Assembly: GCA_965217265.1 (NCBI GenBank)
Contig: CBDCHP010000018.1
Coordinates: 682,001-746,000, forward strand
Length of the DNA stretch: 64,000 nucleotides
DNA from: JAGRGG01 sp965217265
GTDB lineage: Bacteria; Pseudomonadota; Alphaproteobacteria; Geminicoccales; Geminicoccaceae
Reading direction: 5' to 3'
Within the stretch, counting starts at the first letter, position 1, and each line of letters starts with the position of its first letter. Of this stretch, positions 20,677-28,670 are shown one piece after another. The notes beneath the pieces were generated by a model. The model ran no database searches, had not been told where the DNA came from, and saw only the letters and a program-made list of their open reading frames with translations. A program made the position numbers and the translations under genes.

Positions 20677-21456
20677 GAGGGTCTCAGGCTAGCATAGACC
20701 GGAGGTCGCCGATCTTGTCGTTGCCGCCGAAGCGGGCGAACAGCGCGATCGAGGCGTCCACCATGCGCACGGCCTTGGAGACCACGATCGACCGGCGCCG
20801 AAAGCGGGCGAGCCAGTGCCGCTGGCGGGCGTGGTCGCGCTCGATGCCGTGGGTCTCCTTTTTGCCGACGTAGAGCCGGCCTTGGGGGATCGCCTTCTCG
20901 TAGGCGGCCCAGTCGTCGGTGCAGTAGAGCCGCACGCCCCAGCGCTTCAGGCGCTTGAGAAGGCGTTCAAGGGTGGCTCGGTCACGACCCCCCAGCTCCC
21001 AGTCGATGAGCCGTCCCGTAGCACGATCCCGAGCCTTCCAGACCCACAGCTTGTTCGGCTTTTTTTGAGGTAGTGCCACATCTCGTCCAGCTCGACCACG
21101 ACGGCACGGCCTTCGGGCTCGGGCTTTTGCGCGTAGACTTCCGCAAAGCGCTCGATCCAGGCCTGCACCGTGGGGGTCGACACCCCGAGCAGCTTGGCGG
21201 TGCGGTTCATCGAGACGCCGCTGAGGTAGAGCAGCACCGCTTCCACCTTGAGCCGCAGCGGCATCCCGCGCGGCGGGGTGTCGGTGAAGTTCAGCCCGCA
21301 GCCCTTGCAGCGGTAGCGTTGCTTGCCGCGCATGAACCCGTTCTTGACGTGCTCCTCGCCCCCGCACCCCTTGCACCGTAGCCCCATCCAACCCGCCCCG
21401 TCCGCCGTTCCCTGGCCGACGGATATGGGCGGTCTATGCCAAGCTCAAACCCTCAA
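20677..21456 (-). mobile_element. IS1-family insertion sequence
   Basis: About 780 bp, the size of IS1. Imperfect terminal inverted repeats can be aligned: left GAGGGTCTCAGGCTAGCATA and the reverse complement of the right end GAGGGTTTGAGCTTGGCATA, both continuing GACCG. It contains one transposase spread over two frames. The element is GC-rich inside AT-rich flanks. I found no convincing target-site duplication, so the exact ends are uncertain by a few bases. Confidence 0.8.
20684..21387 (-). CDS. IS1-family transposase InsAB' made by a -1 frameshift
   Basis: The first frame (21387 to 20947) encodes an InsA-like zinc-ribbon (LRCKGCGGEEHVKNGF, RYRCKGCGLNF) and a helix-turn-helix (NRTAKLLGVSTPTVQAWI), then enters the catalytic domain at VVELDEMWHYLKK. 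The second frame, one base back, continues KPNKLWVWKARDRATGRLID, LYCTDDWAAY and ETHGIERDHARQRHWLARFR, giving the DD(E)-type catalytic residues. The switch lies at a run of seven A (21060-21066), typical of programmed -1 frameshifting in IS1. The stop is in the terminal inverted repeat. It appears intact. Confidence 0.85.
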
Positions 21457-21984
21457 TTTTTCATAGAATTTTTGTCCCTTGAGAGCATGCACACCAGTAA
21501 ACTTAACGGTGGCTTTTCCGTTTGGATCAAGAAGATCGTCAACCATAGATCCATAATCATTGTTGTATTGTTTGAGTTGAAGTGGATCAGTATCAGGAAA
21601 TTCATTATTGTAAAAATTGAGCATCCTGACAGCAGTTCTTACTTGATAATTTCCGGGTCCGACATCAAACAGAATCCGATTTTCAAGTTTGATAATAAGT
21701 TTACGCGCGTAATTAAAATTGTTATAATCGACTGCCGAATCATATGGCAATTCGTTCAATCCTGACACGATATCTATATGATCAAGATCACCAAGTTTAT
21801 CACCCAAAAATTGATCTATATCAATGTTATCAATTTGTGGCTCAGGACCATCTATTCGGGCGTTATATTCGTGAGCAATCGGTCCAATGATTGATCCAGG
21901 GGAAACTCCCAATTGTTTGGCAACCTGCTGAACATAAGGTGAGATGCTTTCAACAAAGCGGAAAACGTCATTTTCGTACTTCAT
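21445..21984 (-). CDS. AT-rich protein of unknown function, 3' end replaced by the IS
   Basis: 179 residues starting MKYENDVFRFVESISPYVQQ, then VAKQLGVSPGSIIGPIAHEY. I do not recognise the family. It is acidic and soluble, with no signal peptide or membrane segment. The last codons (after KFYEKL) and the stop come from the IS terminal repeat, so the original C-terminus is probably missing. A ribosome site is plausible upstream of the ATG at 21984. It follows a small membrane protein by 52 bases on the same strand. A toxin or effector next to a membrane immunity protein is one possible reading, but nothing in the sequence proves it. Confidence 0.6.
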   Translation of the reverse strand: MKYENDVFRFVESISPYVQQVAKQLGVSPGSIIGPIAHEYNARIDGPEPQIDNIDIDQFLGDKLGDLDHIDIVSGLNELPYDSAVDYNNFNYARKLIIKLENRILFDVGPGNYQVRTAVRMLNFYNNEFPDTDPLQLKQYNNDYGSMVDDLLDPNGKATVKFTGVHALKGQKFYEKLRV

Positions 21985-22036
21985 TTTTGGTCTCCATCAG
22001 TAGAGTGAAAAACTACATTGTCAACAGAAGAACTTG

Positions 22037-22411
22037 TTAACTCAGGTTTTTAGCTAAGTAGTCAATCCAGAAAACACCTAGTAAATTTATTGATAACACT
22101 ATCGAATTGTAAAGATATTTGTTTGGATTGGCTTTGTATAAAACTAACAATAAAAAAATTATTAGTATAAAAACATACGGAATAAGAATTAGTAAGATAA
22201 CAATTCGATTGAAACTTGGAAAATTAAAGATCAAAATAGGGATTAGTATATACAACGAAATCCAAACTAGAATTGATAAAATCAAAGAAAATATTAATGA
22301 AAATTTTTTATTTTTAATGCAATATACAGACGCCAATTGTACAGTGAGTAGGAATATTAGTGCGTACACTGGTTGCAGTAAATCTGTTATAGTTGTTTCG
22401 AAATTTGTCAT
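22037..22411 (-). CDS. Small four-helix membrane protein of unknown function
   Basis: 124 residues, almost entirely hydrophobic: four predicted helices around VYALIFLLTVQLASVYCI, SLIFSLILSILVWISLYILI, IVILLILIPYVFILIIFLLL and YNSIVLSINLLGVFWI. No motif recognised. Strongly AT-rich, like the next gene, and very different in base composition from the GC-rich genes outside the island. Small helical membrane proteins of this kind are often immunity proteins or membrane partners of the downstream gene product (inference only). Confidence 0.6.
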   Translation of the reverse strand: MTNFETTITDLLQPVYALIFLLTVQLASVYCIKNKKFSLIFSLILSILVWISLYILIPILIFNFPSFNRIVILLILIPYVFILIIFLLLVLYKANPNKYLYNSIVLSINLLGVFWIDYLAKNLS

Positions 22412-22473
22412 TTTTATCTCCAGAAGCCATAGTTAAATTTTATGCGATTTCGAATAAACTTTTGTCGTAGGTT

Positions 22474-23094
22474 TTATTCGATCAAACATGGGCAGTTTGA
22501 AGCATTTTTAGGTCGCTCTTGCGCTCGGCAGAATGTGGCATAGCGGCCGCTTTGCGCCAGCAGTTCCTCATGCCCTCCCTCTTCCACAACCTTGCCCTTC
22601 TCCAGCACCGCGATCCGATCGCACCCGCGCACCGCGCTCAGCCGGTGGGCGATGACGATCACCGTGCGGCCTTTGCAGATGTCCGCCATGTTGGCCTGGA
22701 TCGCCGCCTCGCTCTCGTAGTCGAGCGCACTCGTCGCCTCGTCGAAGATCAGGATGCGCGGCTCCGTGATCAGCGCCCGGGCGATCGCCACCCGCTGCCG
22801 CTGCCCGCCCGAGAGGCTCGCGCCGCGCTCGCCGATCGCCGTGTCGTAGCCCTGCGGCAGGCCCGCGATGAACTCATGCGCCCCCGCCAGCCTCGCCGCC
22901 TCGATCACCCGCGCCATCGGTGCGGCCGGGTCGGCCAGGGCGATGTTCTCGCGCACCGTGCCGCTGAAGAGCACGCTCTCCTGCAACACCACCCCCACCT
23001 GGCGTCGCAGCCACGCCGGATCAGCCTGCGCCACGTCGATCATCACCCGCCCGCCGTCGGGCAGGTGCGGGCGCTGGATGAGCGTAGGCTGTGC
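22474..23094 (-). pseudogene. Type I secretion ABC transporter, C-terminal ATPase stump
   Basis: Only the later two thirds of an ABC ATPase remains. The frame opens at TLIQRPHLPDGGRVMIDVAQ, just after where the Walker A lysine should be, then shows the Q-loop (VGVVLQESVLFSGTVRENIA), signature LSGGQRQRVAIARAL, Walker B ILIFDEATSALDYESE and the H-loop VIAHRL. The order matches HlyB/PrtD-type transporters. The membrane domain and Walker A are missing. The upstream gene's stop codon (23104-23106) lies in the same frame only a few codons before, so the deletion joint is at about 23085-23103. Non-functional as an ATPase. Confidence 0.8.
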
Positions 23095-23103
23095 ACCGCA
23101 CCC

Positions 23104-23841
23104 TCACGGAAACGCGCAGCGCTGCGCCGTCAGCTCGATCGTGCCGGGCTGTTCGGTCGCCCGCGCCACGAACAGGTACTCGTTCGTGCCCAGGACGATG
23201 GTGTGGCCGAGCGGCAGGCGACCCTTGGCGTTGGCGACCTCGCCGTTGATCATCAAGAAGTGCAGCGTCACGGGCGCCTGCGCGTCGAACCATGCCTCGG
23301 ACGGCCCCCGCGCGTCCTCGGCCGGCTGCCCCTCCCCGCTCACCGTGATGCGGGCGTCGGCGAACGTCGCGGCGTTGTCGGTCGCGGTCGAGAGCGGCGT
23401 GCGGACGGTGAGCCGCTTGGTCTCCGTGCGCTCGGTGCAGTCGCGCTCCTTGCCGGCTTGACCGATGATGGCGGCGAGACGGTCGGGATCGACCCCGGCC
23501 TTGAGCTTGGCCTCGATCAAATCGAGGAGGTCGCGCTCCGTATTGCCCGGCACGTCGGCGGCGTAGGCGGCCCGCGCCTCGGCGAGACGCGCGCGCATGT
23601 CGATCTCACGCCCGGACGCCTCCGCCTCGCGCCGGACGAGGTCGAGTTTGGCCGCGTCCTTGGCGGCGAGGTCCGCCTCCAAGCGCTCGACCTCGACCCG
23701 GTTCTGCGACACCCCGGCTTGGTAGCCCGACACGGCGAAGAGGACGAGGAGGGCAGTGAAGGCGAGGGCGAAGGCGGCGCGGGCGAGGAACAGGCGGCGA
23801 CGCTGGCGCCGTAGCCGCCCGAGCGTCGAGTAGGTGCGCAT
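23104..23841 (-). CDS. Membrane-anchored coiled-coil protein of unknown function
   Basis: 245 residues: a very basic N-terminus (RLRRQRRRLF), one membrane helix (AAFALAFTALLVLFAVSGYQ), a coiled-coil (VEVERLEADLAAKDAAKLDL to about residue 95), then an extracytoplasmic beta-rich domain (residues 130-245) with TKRLTVRTPLSTATDNAATF and VTLHFLMINGEVANAKGRLP. Two cysteines (near 134 and at the C-terminal CAFP) could form a disulfide. I do not recognise the family. It begins six bases after ppsR. GC-rich and native-looking, so the deletion that made the ABC stump lies just after it. Confidence 0.65.
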   Translation of the reverse strand: MRTYSTLGRLRRQRRRLFLARAAFALAFTALLVLFAVSGYQAGVSQNRVEVERLEADLAAKDAAKLDLVRREAEASGREIDMRARLAEARAAYAADVPGNTERDLLDLIEAKLKAGVDPDRLAAIIGQAGKERDCTERTETKRLTVRTPLSTATDNAATFADARITVSGEGQPAEDARGPSEAWFDAQAPVTLHFLMINGEVANAKGRLPLGHTIVLGTNEYLFVARATEQPGTIELTAQRCAFP

Positions 23842-23847
23842 GCGGGC

Positions 23848-24714
23848 TCATGGGTTGGCCGTGAACGGGGCGACGATGGCGCCGATCTCCGGGTCGAGCC
23901 GCGCCTGCACCATTTGATAGATTGAAGCCGCAGTTTCTTCAACTGAACGTTTTGTGACGTCGATCTCCCGCCAGCCCATGCGGGCGAACAGGCGGCGGGC
24001 GTAGATCAACTCCTCGCGCACCCCCTTGATCTCGGCGTAGTCGCCGCCGTAGCGCTCGATCGCCGCCTCGTCGACGCCGAGCATGCGCTGGCGGGTGCGG
24101 CGGATCTGGCTGAGCGCCTCGGGATTGATGGTGAGGCCGACGACGAGCGGCCGGGTCAGGCGCTCCAGGGCCGCCAGCTGCGGCATGTTGGGCACGATCG
24201 GGACGTTGGCCGCCTTCAGGCCGCGGTTGGCGAGATAGACGCAGGTGGGGGTCTTCGAGGTGCGCGAGACGCCGACCAGGACCACGTCGGCGTCCTGCAA
24301 CTCGTCGGCGAACTGGCCGTCGTCGTGGCGCATGGCGAAATCCATCGCGGCGATGCGGCCGAAATAGCCGGCGTCCATCGCGTGCTGACGCCCGACCTGC
24401 GGCCTGCCGGCGGAGCCCAAGAGCGCGGTCAGCTCGTTCATGACGGCATCCAGGACCGGCACGCACGGGATCTTCAGCCGGTGACAGTGCTCTTGCAGGG
24501 CGTAGCGCAGTTCGGGGCTGACCAGGGTGTAGACGACGAGGCCGGGCAGGGTCTCGATGATCGGCAGGACCCGGTCGAGTTGGGCGCGGCCGCGCATGAA
24601 GAACCAGACGTGCTCGACCGCGACGACGTCCTCGAACTGCGACACGGCCGCCCGCGCCACGGTCGTCACGGTCTCGCCGGTCGAATCCGAGATCAGATGC
24701 AGGTGCAGGCGCAA
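23848..24714 (-). CDS. ppsR: Pyruvate,phosphate/water dikinase regulatory protein (bifunctional kinase/phosphorylase)
   Basis: 288 residues, DUF299/PDRP family. It switches a dikinase off by ADP-dependent phosphorylation of a threonine and on by Pi-dependent dephosphorylation. Hallmarks are LHLISDSTGETVTTVARAAV at the N-terminus, VLVGVSRTSKTPTCVYLANR (the P-loop-like GVSRTSKTP), and VGLTINPEALSQIRRTR. It lies divergent to hemE across the candidate origin, the same gene order as around the origin of Caulobacter crescentus. Confidence 0.95.
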   Translation of the reverse strand: MRLHLHLISDSTGETVTTVARAAVSQFEDVVAVEHVWFFMRGRAQLDRVLPIIETLPGLVVYTLVSPELRYALQEHCHRLKIPCVPVLDAVMNELTALLGSAGRPQVGRQHAMDAGYFGRIAAMDFAMRHDDGQFADELQDADVVLVGVSRTSKTPTCVYLANRGLKAANVPIVPNMPQLAALERLTRPLVVGLTINPEALSQIRRTRQRMLGVDEAAIERYGGDYAEIKGVREELIYARRLFARMGWREIDVTKRSVEETAASIYQMVQARLDPEIGAIVAPFTANP

Positions 24715-25152
24715 GGCTCAAGATCCGCTTCAAGGTAGGTCGGACAACTTGGGGAAAACTTGTTGACGAATGGGCCGCGGTCAAGCGTTCCCCGATCAAT
24801 GCCACGTTTCTCCACCCGCTTATCCTCAGGTGGAAAGAAGGGCGACGCACTTCGAGAAGAACGGGGATAACCCTCGTGCATCAAAAACATCCCCGGTCTT
24901 CCTGCAGCATAAATTTCCTTGTTTGTTAAGGACTGGACGTCGCTTATCAACAAGCTTATCCCAAGGCACGCGCACGCGAAGCCGGTGTGCACGGTTGTCG
25001 GGACAGGCCTTGGACGAAAAAGCATCACCGTTCTTGAGCCCACCATCAACAATCATCAATTCCTGATTCTTGATTCTATATGAATCAGGAGGGCCTGATT
25101 CGACGTTGATAAGTCCCTTTAGGTTGGCTGAGTACGATCAGGAGAGGTTTAG
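24715..25152. other. oriC: Candidate chromosomal replication origin (oriC) between ppsR and hemE
   Basis: A 438-bp non-coding gap, AT-rich for this genome. DnaA-box-like nonamers: TTATCCTCA (24820-24828), TTATCAACA (24944-24952), TTATCCCAA (24956-24964), and on the minus strand TTTTCCCCA (24750-24758), TTATCCCCG (24862-24870) and TTATCAACG (25104-25112). An AT-rich segment runs from about 25046 to 25090. Four GANTC (CcrM-type) sites fall in 37 bp at 25065-25101. The Caulobacter and Rickettsia origins lie next to hemE, and parAB with parS are about 11 kb away here. The boxes are imperfect and no replication experiment can be read from sequence. Confidence 0.72.
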
Positions 25153-26175
25153 GTGGCAGGGAAGATTTTCTTAGAGGCGCTGCACGGTCGGCCGACGCCG
25201 CGGACGCCGATCTGGATGATGCGCCAAGCCGGGCGTTACCTGCCGGAGTACCGCGCGGTTCGCGCCGAAGCGCAAGGCTTTCTCGACCTGTGCTACACGC
25301 CCGATCTCGCGGTCGAGGTAACGCTCCAGCCGATCCGCCGCTACGGCTTCGACGCCGCGATCTTGTTCTCGGACATCCTGGTCGTGCCCGACGCGCTGGG
25401 GGCCGAGGTGGCCTTCGTCGAGGGCGAGGGGCCGCGGCTGACGCCGTTGAAGAGCGAGGCCGACGTGAACCGGCTCTCGGCCGATCGCTTGCACGACCAC
25501 CTCGAACCCGCCTACGAGAGCCTGCGGCGGCTGCGGTGCGAGCTCCCGGCCGAGGTGGCGCTGATCGGCTTTGCCGGGGCACCCTGGACGCTCGCCGCCT
25601 ACATGATCGAGGGCGGCGGCTCGAAGGAGTTCGCGCTCGCCCGCGAGATGGCCCGCCGCGAGCCCCTCCTGTTCGGCCGGCTGATCGACCTGCTGACCTC
25701 GGCGGTCATCGACTATTGTCGGGCCCAGGTCGAGGCCGGGGCCGAGGCGCTGCAACTGTTCGACAGTTGGGCGGGCGTCTTGGCGCCCGACGAGCGGGAT
25801 CGCTGGTGCCAGGAGCCCGCGCGCCGCATCGTCGCGGCCTTGGAGGGCACGCCGGTAATCGCCTTCCCGCGCGGGATCGGGGCCGCCTACGCCCCCTTCG
25901 TCGCGGCCGTCCGCCCGGCGGGCTTGAGCCTGGACACGACCGTCGACCCGGTATGGGCCGCGGGCGCGATCGAAGACGGCGTCTGCTTGCAGGGCAACCT
26001 CGACCCGATCGCCCTCATCGCCGGCGGCGAGGGCCTCGACGCCGGCGTGCGGCGCATCGAGGCGGCGTGGCGCGGCCGAGCGCACGTCTTTAACCTCGGC
26101 CACGGCGTCTTGCCGCACACGCCCGTCGAGAACGTCGCCCGCCTCGTCGGCCTCTTGAAAAATCGCGCGGACTAG
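25153..26175 (+). CDS. hemE: Uroporphyrinogen decarboxylase
   Basis: 340 residues. It decarboxylates the four acetate groups of uroporphyrinogen III to give coproporphyrinogen III in haem synthesis. Hallmarks: RTPIWMMRQAGRYLPEYRAV (substrate-binding arginines), the catalytic aspartate in DAAILFSDILV, FAGAPWTLAAYMIEGGGSKE, and NLGHGVLPHTPVENVARLV. The GTG at 25153 follows AGGAGAGG. It starts right at the edge of the candidate origin, so origin activity and hemE transcription may interfere. hemJ follows downstream; no hemH lies between them. Confidence 0.97.
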   Translation: MAGKIFLEALHGRPTPRTPIWMMRQAGRYLPEYRAVRAEAQGFLDLCYTPDLAVEVTLQPIRRYGFDAAILFSDILVVPDALGAEVAFVEGEGPRLTPLKSEADVNRLSADRLHDHLEPAYESLRRLRCELPAEVALIGFAGAPWTLAAYMIEGGGSKEFALAREMARREPLLFGRLIDLLTSAVIDYCRAQVEAGAEALQLFDSWAGVLAPDERDRWCQEPARRIVAALEGTPVIAFPRGIGAAYAPFVAAVRPAGLSLDTTVDPVWAAGAIEDGVCLQGNLDPIALIAGGEGLDAGVRRIEAAWRGRAHVFNLGHGVLPHTPVENVARLVGLLKNRAD

Positions 26176-26322
26176 GCTTATAAAGCAGGCGAGGGGCTTG
26201 AGTGTACCCGCCCCTCAGCCTTCGATTTTTTCCCCGACCATGAAGGATCGCCGAACGTTGGCAGCCATAACGCGCCAACCCGCCCGCCTAGCCATGATCG
26301 ACAGCACCGTGCAGCCCGATTG

Positions 26323-26757
26323 ATGTGGACCGATGTCGGCCTATGGCTGACGGCGCTGCACATCATGGCGTTTGCCGCTTGGATGGCGGCGATGTGGTAT
26401 CTGCCGCGTCTCCTCGTCTACCACGCCGATCTCGGTGCCGGCACCGAGACGTCGACGTTGCTCTGCACGATGGAGCGGCGCCTGCTCAAGGCGATCGCGA
26501 CCCCGGCAATGGTGGTGACGCTCGTGCTTGGCTTGGCGCTGGCGACGTGGCAGGGGGCCTGGACCGACGGCTGGCTGCACGCCAAGCTGCTCTTGGTCCT
26601 GGGCATGGGTGCCTGCCACGGCGTGCTGGCGGCGCACGTTCGCCGGTTCGCCGCCGGCGAGCGGCCGCGCCCGCAACGCTGGTATCGAGTCTTCAACGAG
26701 GTGCCGACCGTCCTGTTCATCGGCATCGTCATCCTCGCGGTCCTGAAGCCTTTCTAA
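26323..26757 (+). CDS. hemJ: Protoporphyrinogen oxidase HemJ
   Basis: 144 residues with four membrane helices. HemJ oxidises protoporphyrinogen IX to protoporphyrin IX and feeds electrons to the respiratory chain. The sequence shows ALHIMAFAAWMAAMWYLPRL with the conserved histidine in helix 1, VYHADLG, KLLLVLGMGACHGVLAAH and RVFNEVPTVLFIGIVILAV, all typical of the family. Start is the ATG at 26323. It lies 147 bases after hemE and 52 bases before rho. Confidence 0.92.
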   Translation: MWTDVGLWLTALHIMAFAAWMAAMWYLPRLLVYHADLGAGTETSTLLCTMERRLLKAIATPAMVVTLVLGLALATWQGAWTDGWLHAKLLLVLGMGACHGVLAAHVRRFAAGERPRPQRWYRVFNEVPTVLFIGIVILAVLKPF

Positions 26758-26809
26758 AGCCGGTCCCTTCAGGCCCGGATTTCACCCCGCAACAAAGGCC
26801 TGCTCTCCC

Positions 26810-28528
26810 GTGAACGACGACACCACCGAGACCGACGTCATCACCGCCGAGACCGAGAAGCCGGTTCGACGTCGACGCACCCGCGCCAAGAAGGCCGAGG
26901 CTTCGGCCGACGAGGCGGCGCCGACGCTCGACTTCGTCGAGCCGGCCCCGGCCGACGCATCGCCGGGCGACGCCAAGGCGCCCGAGGCGGGGGTGCATGA
27001 CGCAGGCGCGCAGGAGGCGCCGCCGGCGCTGCGGCTTGAGGGCGTCGACGAGGCCGACGCGGCGCCGCCGGCCCGGCCGCGACGGCCCGAGGCGCCGGAG
27101 TCGGCCAGCCCCGAGGGCGAAGCCGAGGCGCAGGACGAGGGCTTCGAGGCCCGTTCTCCCCGCCCGTCGCGGCGCGAGCGGTTTCGCAACCGCGAGCGCT
27201 CCAAGCGCGAGTTCGAGCGCGAGCGTCCCCAGGCCGCCGAGCGCGAGCCGGAGCCGCCGCCCTCCGACATGCCGCCGATCAACCTGACCGAACTCAAGCG
27301 CCGCCCGCCGGCGCAACTCCTGGCCTACGCCGAGGAGATGGGCATCGAGAACGCGAGCACGCTGAAGAAGTCGGACCTCGTCTTCAACCTGCTCAAGCGC
27401 CTCGCCGAGACCGACGTGCCGATCATGGGCGACGGGGTCTTGGAGATCCTGCAAGACGGCTTCGGTTTCCTGCGCTCGCCCGACACGAACTACGTCGCCT
27501 GCGCCGACGACATCTACGTCAGCCCCTCGCAGATCCGCCGCTTTGCTCTGCGCACCGGCGACATCGTCCAGGGCCAAGTGCGGGCGCCCAAGGAGGGCGA
27601 GCGCTACTTCGCCCTCCTTCGCGCCAACACGATCAACCTCGACACGCCGGAGCAGGCGCGGCACCGGGTCCACTTCGAGAACCTGACGCCCTACTTCCCG
27701 ACCGAGCGGCTGAGCCTCGAAGTCGAGGGGCGCAAGGACACCTCGACCCGCGTCATCGACCTCGTCGCCCCTTTGGGCAAGGGCCAACGCGGCCTGATCG
27801 TGGCGCCGCCCCGGACCGGCAAGACGGTCTTGATGCAAAACGTCGCCCACGCGATCATGGCAAACCACCCCGAGATCTACCTCATCGTCCTGCTCATCGA
27901 CGAGCGGCCCGAGGAAGTGACCGACATGCAGCGCTCGGTCCGGGGCGAGGTCGTCTCCTCGACCTTCGACGAGCCGGCGGCCCGCCACGTCCAGGTCGCC
28001 GAAATGGTGATCGAGAAGGCCAAGCGCCTCGTCGAGAGCGGCCGCGACGTCGTGATCCTCTTGGACAGCATCACCCGCCTCGCCCGCGCCTACAACACCG
28101 TCGTGCCCTCCTCGGGCAAGGTTCTGACCGGCGGCGTCGACGCCAACGCCCTGCAGCGCCCCAAGCGCTTCTTCGGCGCCGCCCGCAACATCGAGGGCGG
28201 CGGCTCGCTCACCATCATCGCGACCGCCTTGATCGACACGGGCTCGCGCATGGACGAGGTGATCTTCGAGGAGTTCAAGGGCACGGGCAACTCCGAGATC
28301 GTCCTCGACCGCCGCATCGCCGACAAGCGCGTCTACCCCGCGATCGACATCAACAAGTCCGGTACCCGCAAGGAGGAGCTGCTGGTCGACAAGGCGACCT
28401 TGTCGCGCATGTGGGTCCTGCGCCGCATCTTGAACCCGATGGGCACGATCGACGCGGTCGAGTTCCTGATCGACAAGATGCGCCACGCCAAGACGAACGA
28501 AGACTTCTTCAGCAATATGAACAATTAA
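26810..28528 (+). CDS. rho: Transcription termination factor Rho with a long disordered N-terminal extension
   Basis: 572 residues, about 150 longer than a standard Rho. From residue about 154 (MPPINLTELKRRPPAQLLAY) it is a normal Rho: RNA-binding CSD with GFGFLRS, Walker A APPRTGKTVLM, Walker B VILLDSITRLARAYN, and the R-loop/Q-loop region VLTGGVDANALQRPKRFFGA. The first 153 residues are low complexity: acidic/Ala/Pro-rich, then an Arg/Glu stretch (SRRERFRNRERSKREFERER). The GTG at 26810 is used because the frame is continuous and codon use is native; an internal ATG at 27269 lacks a clear ribosome site. The stop lies at the edge of repeat R3. Confidence 0.95.
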   Translation: MNDDTTETDVITAETEKPVRRRRTRAKKAEASADEAAPTLDFVEPAPADASPGDAKAPEAGVHDAGAQEAPPALRLEGVDEADAAPPARPRRPEAPESASPEGEAEAQDEGFEARSPRPSRRERFRNRERSKREFERERPQAAEREPEPPPSDMPPINLTELKRRPPAQLLAYAEEMGIENASTLKKSDLVFNLLKRLAETDVPIMGDGVLEILQDGFGFLRSPDTNYVACADDIYVSPSQIRRFALRTGDIVQGQVRAPKEGERYFALLRANTINLDTPEQARHRVHFENLTPYFPTERLSLEVEGRKDTSTRVIDLVAPLGKGQRGLIVAPPRTGKTVLMQNVAHAIMANHPEIYLIVLLIDERPEEVTDMQRSVRGEVVSSTFDEPAARHVQVAEMVIEKAKRLVESGRDVVILLDSITRLARAYNTVVPSSGKVLTGGVDANALQRPKRFFGAARNIEGGGSLTIIATALIDTGSRMDEVIFEEFKGTGNSEIVLDRRIADKRVYPAIDINKSGTRKEELLVDKATLSRMWVLRRILNPMGTIDAVEFLIDKMRHAKTNEDFFSNMNN

Positions 28529-28670
28529 CGCTTCGCGTGCGCTGGGCGCGCGGCCTTCTTTTTCTCTTTTTTTATCTTTATTCGGGGCTGGCCCTCGGCG
28601 TTGGGGCCAAGTTCCTGAACAAGTGACAAAAAAGAAAGAAAAAGCCCCGCGCAGCGGACGCGAAGCGTTC
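28527..28670. repeat. Intergenic terminator-pair repeat, copy R3 (full length)
   Basis: Left arm AACGCTTCGCGTGCGCTGGG, then GCGCGCGG and a T-tract; right arm an A-tract, then GCAGCGGACGCGAAGCGTTC. Between convergent rho and the DUF1810 gene. It overlaps the last bases of the rho stop and supplies the DUF1810 stop, so it can terminate both transcripts. The middle (TCGGGGCTGGCCCTCGGCGT) matches the module in R1. Confidence 0.85.

Noticed and set aside
20660..20690. Target-site duplication of the IS element
   Set aside because: The flanks (AGAGATTT and AATTTTTC) share only short AT runs and are not a clean repeat.
26178..26366. Short minus-strand frame between hemE and hemJ
   Set aside because: No ribosome site or domain; composition looks non-coding.
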